DNA of 41,394 bases from Thermoproteota archaeon (lineage in GTDB: Archaea; Korarchaeota; Korarchaeia; Korarchaeales; Korarchaeaceae): NCBI GenBank assembly GCA_027491435.1, contig JAOZFG010000005.1, positions 1-41,394 of the forward strand, written 5' to 3'. This document shows positions 40,967-41,394 of this stretch, one piece after another (the stretch's first letter is position 1; each line of letters starts with the position of its first letter). The position numbers and the translations under genes are program-made. The notes under the pieces were generated by a model. It was given only the letters and a program-made list of their open reading frames with translations, was not told the DNA's origin and ran no database searches.

Positions 40967-41269
40967 TTCCTCTAAGGTTTAGTAGGTAAATAATAGTCAG
41001 TAGGGGTTTTGATGATTTACCTTCACTTCACCTCAACGGTCCTTCTACATTCGTTTGAGGCAGAGGTTGTTGAAGCAGAATGTATGGTCTGTGGACTCAA
41101 CTGCCGTCTGTACTAATTTAAATTCTAGCAATAGCTCCCTTCACCCCCTATAATGCCCCATAGATCGTAGCTGAGACCTCTGATGAAATTTTAGTTAGTG
41201 ATAAGTGAGTTTACTCATCACTAATTAAGTATTATGTTAATCTCGAGCAATTCCTTTAATCTATCGCCC
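40967..41269. other. Intergenic region at the right edge
   Basis: About 300 bases without a convincing gene. A 34-codon frame at 41011-41115 (MIYLHFTSTVLLHSFEAE..., with CMVCGLNC) has no ribosome-binding site. A hairpin TTAGTGAT...ATCACTAA at 41195-41224, with an inner GAGT/ACTC, is the clearest structure and could be an operator or a transcript end. Confidence 0.4.
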
Positions 41270-41394
41270 GGTGCTGCCAACTTGAGCTTGATTAGGCAGA
41301 GAGCCGTTGACGCTGCGGAATTAAAGAGAACCTTAAACAGTTAGAAAGCGGGTCCCTGCCACATAGTTACACCTATTCTCACCCTTGGACCCCT
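41270..41394 (+). mobile_element. Left end of a second IS6-like copy, cut by the window edge
   Basis: GGTGCTGCCAACTT at 41270-41283 matches the left terminal repeat of the element at 1581 in 13 of 14 positions. The following sequence can be read as the start of the same transposase: AELKRTLNS, a stop, then KAGPCHIVTPILTLGP, parallel to VRERTPLLVVAYALPFTFGP in the first copy. The in-frame stop shows decay here too. Both copies have the same orientation. Confidence 0.6.

Noticed and set aside
41011-41115. 34-codon frame with CMVCGLNC
   Set aside because: It is too short, has no start signal, and the cysteines may be chance.
41165-41190. CTGA-spacer-TGATGA, resembling the D'-C' centre of a C/D box RNA
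   Set aside because: No outer C box or D box is found at the needed 12-base distances on either side.
1-41394. CRISPR array
   Set aside because: No regularly spaced direct repeats and no cas genes are visible.

Overview
The window reads as chromosome of a thermophilic-looking archaeon of the TACK group (Thermoproteota/Crenarchaeota or Korarchaeota). Seen in the sequence: archaeal pelota, archaeal DnaG, archaeal-type ProRS, a B-family DNA polymerase, an archaeal inositol-1-phosphate synthase, ThiI, and ribosomal protein eS26, which is known from TACK archaea and eukaryotes but not from Euryarchaeota. Many genes have a TATA box 22-30 bases before the start codon (leaderless transcripts); operon-internal genes have GGAGGTGA-type ribosome-binding sites. 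The lineage cannot be fixed further by eye.

Layout. 1-900: a partial unknown gene and a HEPN/MNT toxin-antitoxin pair. 899-2274: a graveyard, with a decayed VapBC-like pair (minus strand) and a decayed IS6-like insertion sequence whose terminal repeats can still be seen. 2296-12218 (minus): an eleven-gene complex I operon, nuoABCDHIJKMLN, without nuoEFG. 12540-17277: a YkgJ-like cysteine-cluster protein, tRNA-Asn, nicotinate phosphoribosyltransferase, a bacterial-type ThrRS and a mevalonate-kinase-like GHMP protein lacking two catalytic residues. 17597-18365: a second HEPN/MNT pair whose HEPN gene has a one-base frameshift. 18712-19839: inositol-1-phosphate synthase. 19831-28013 (minus): a peptide ABC transporter operon with a very large binding protein, two permeases, two ATPases and two small extra proteins. 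28377-32868: a winged-helix regulator, a membrane-anchored PLD-like protein, a ubiquitin-like sulfur carrier, a small sulfite-oxidase-fold protein, a saccharopine dehydrogenase-like enzyme and ThiI. 32925-40827: PolB, eS26, ProRS, an Ncs6/TtuA paralogue without its PP-loop, a nucleotidyltransferase, pelota and DnaG. The right edge holds a candidate H/ACA guide RNA and the start of a second copy of the IS6-like element.

The genes suggest a peptide-using organism with a quinone-linked complex I fed by an unknown donor, tRNA sulfur modification (ThiI, Ncs6-like protein, sulfur carrier) and inositol or isoprenoid lipid and solute synthesis.

The most interesting items are four proteins that keep their fold but have lost signature catalytic residues (PolB exonuclease, Ncs6-like PP-loop, mevalonate-kinase-like protein, PLD-like protein), the candidate H/ACA RNA with a correctly spaced promoter, the large surface part of the peptide transporter, and the decayed mobile and toxin-antitoxin remnants. 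I did not find a convincing wholly new multi-gene system.
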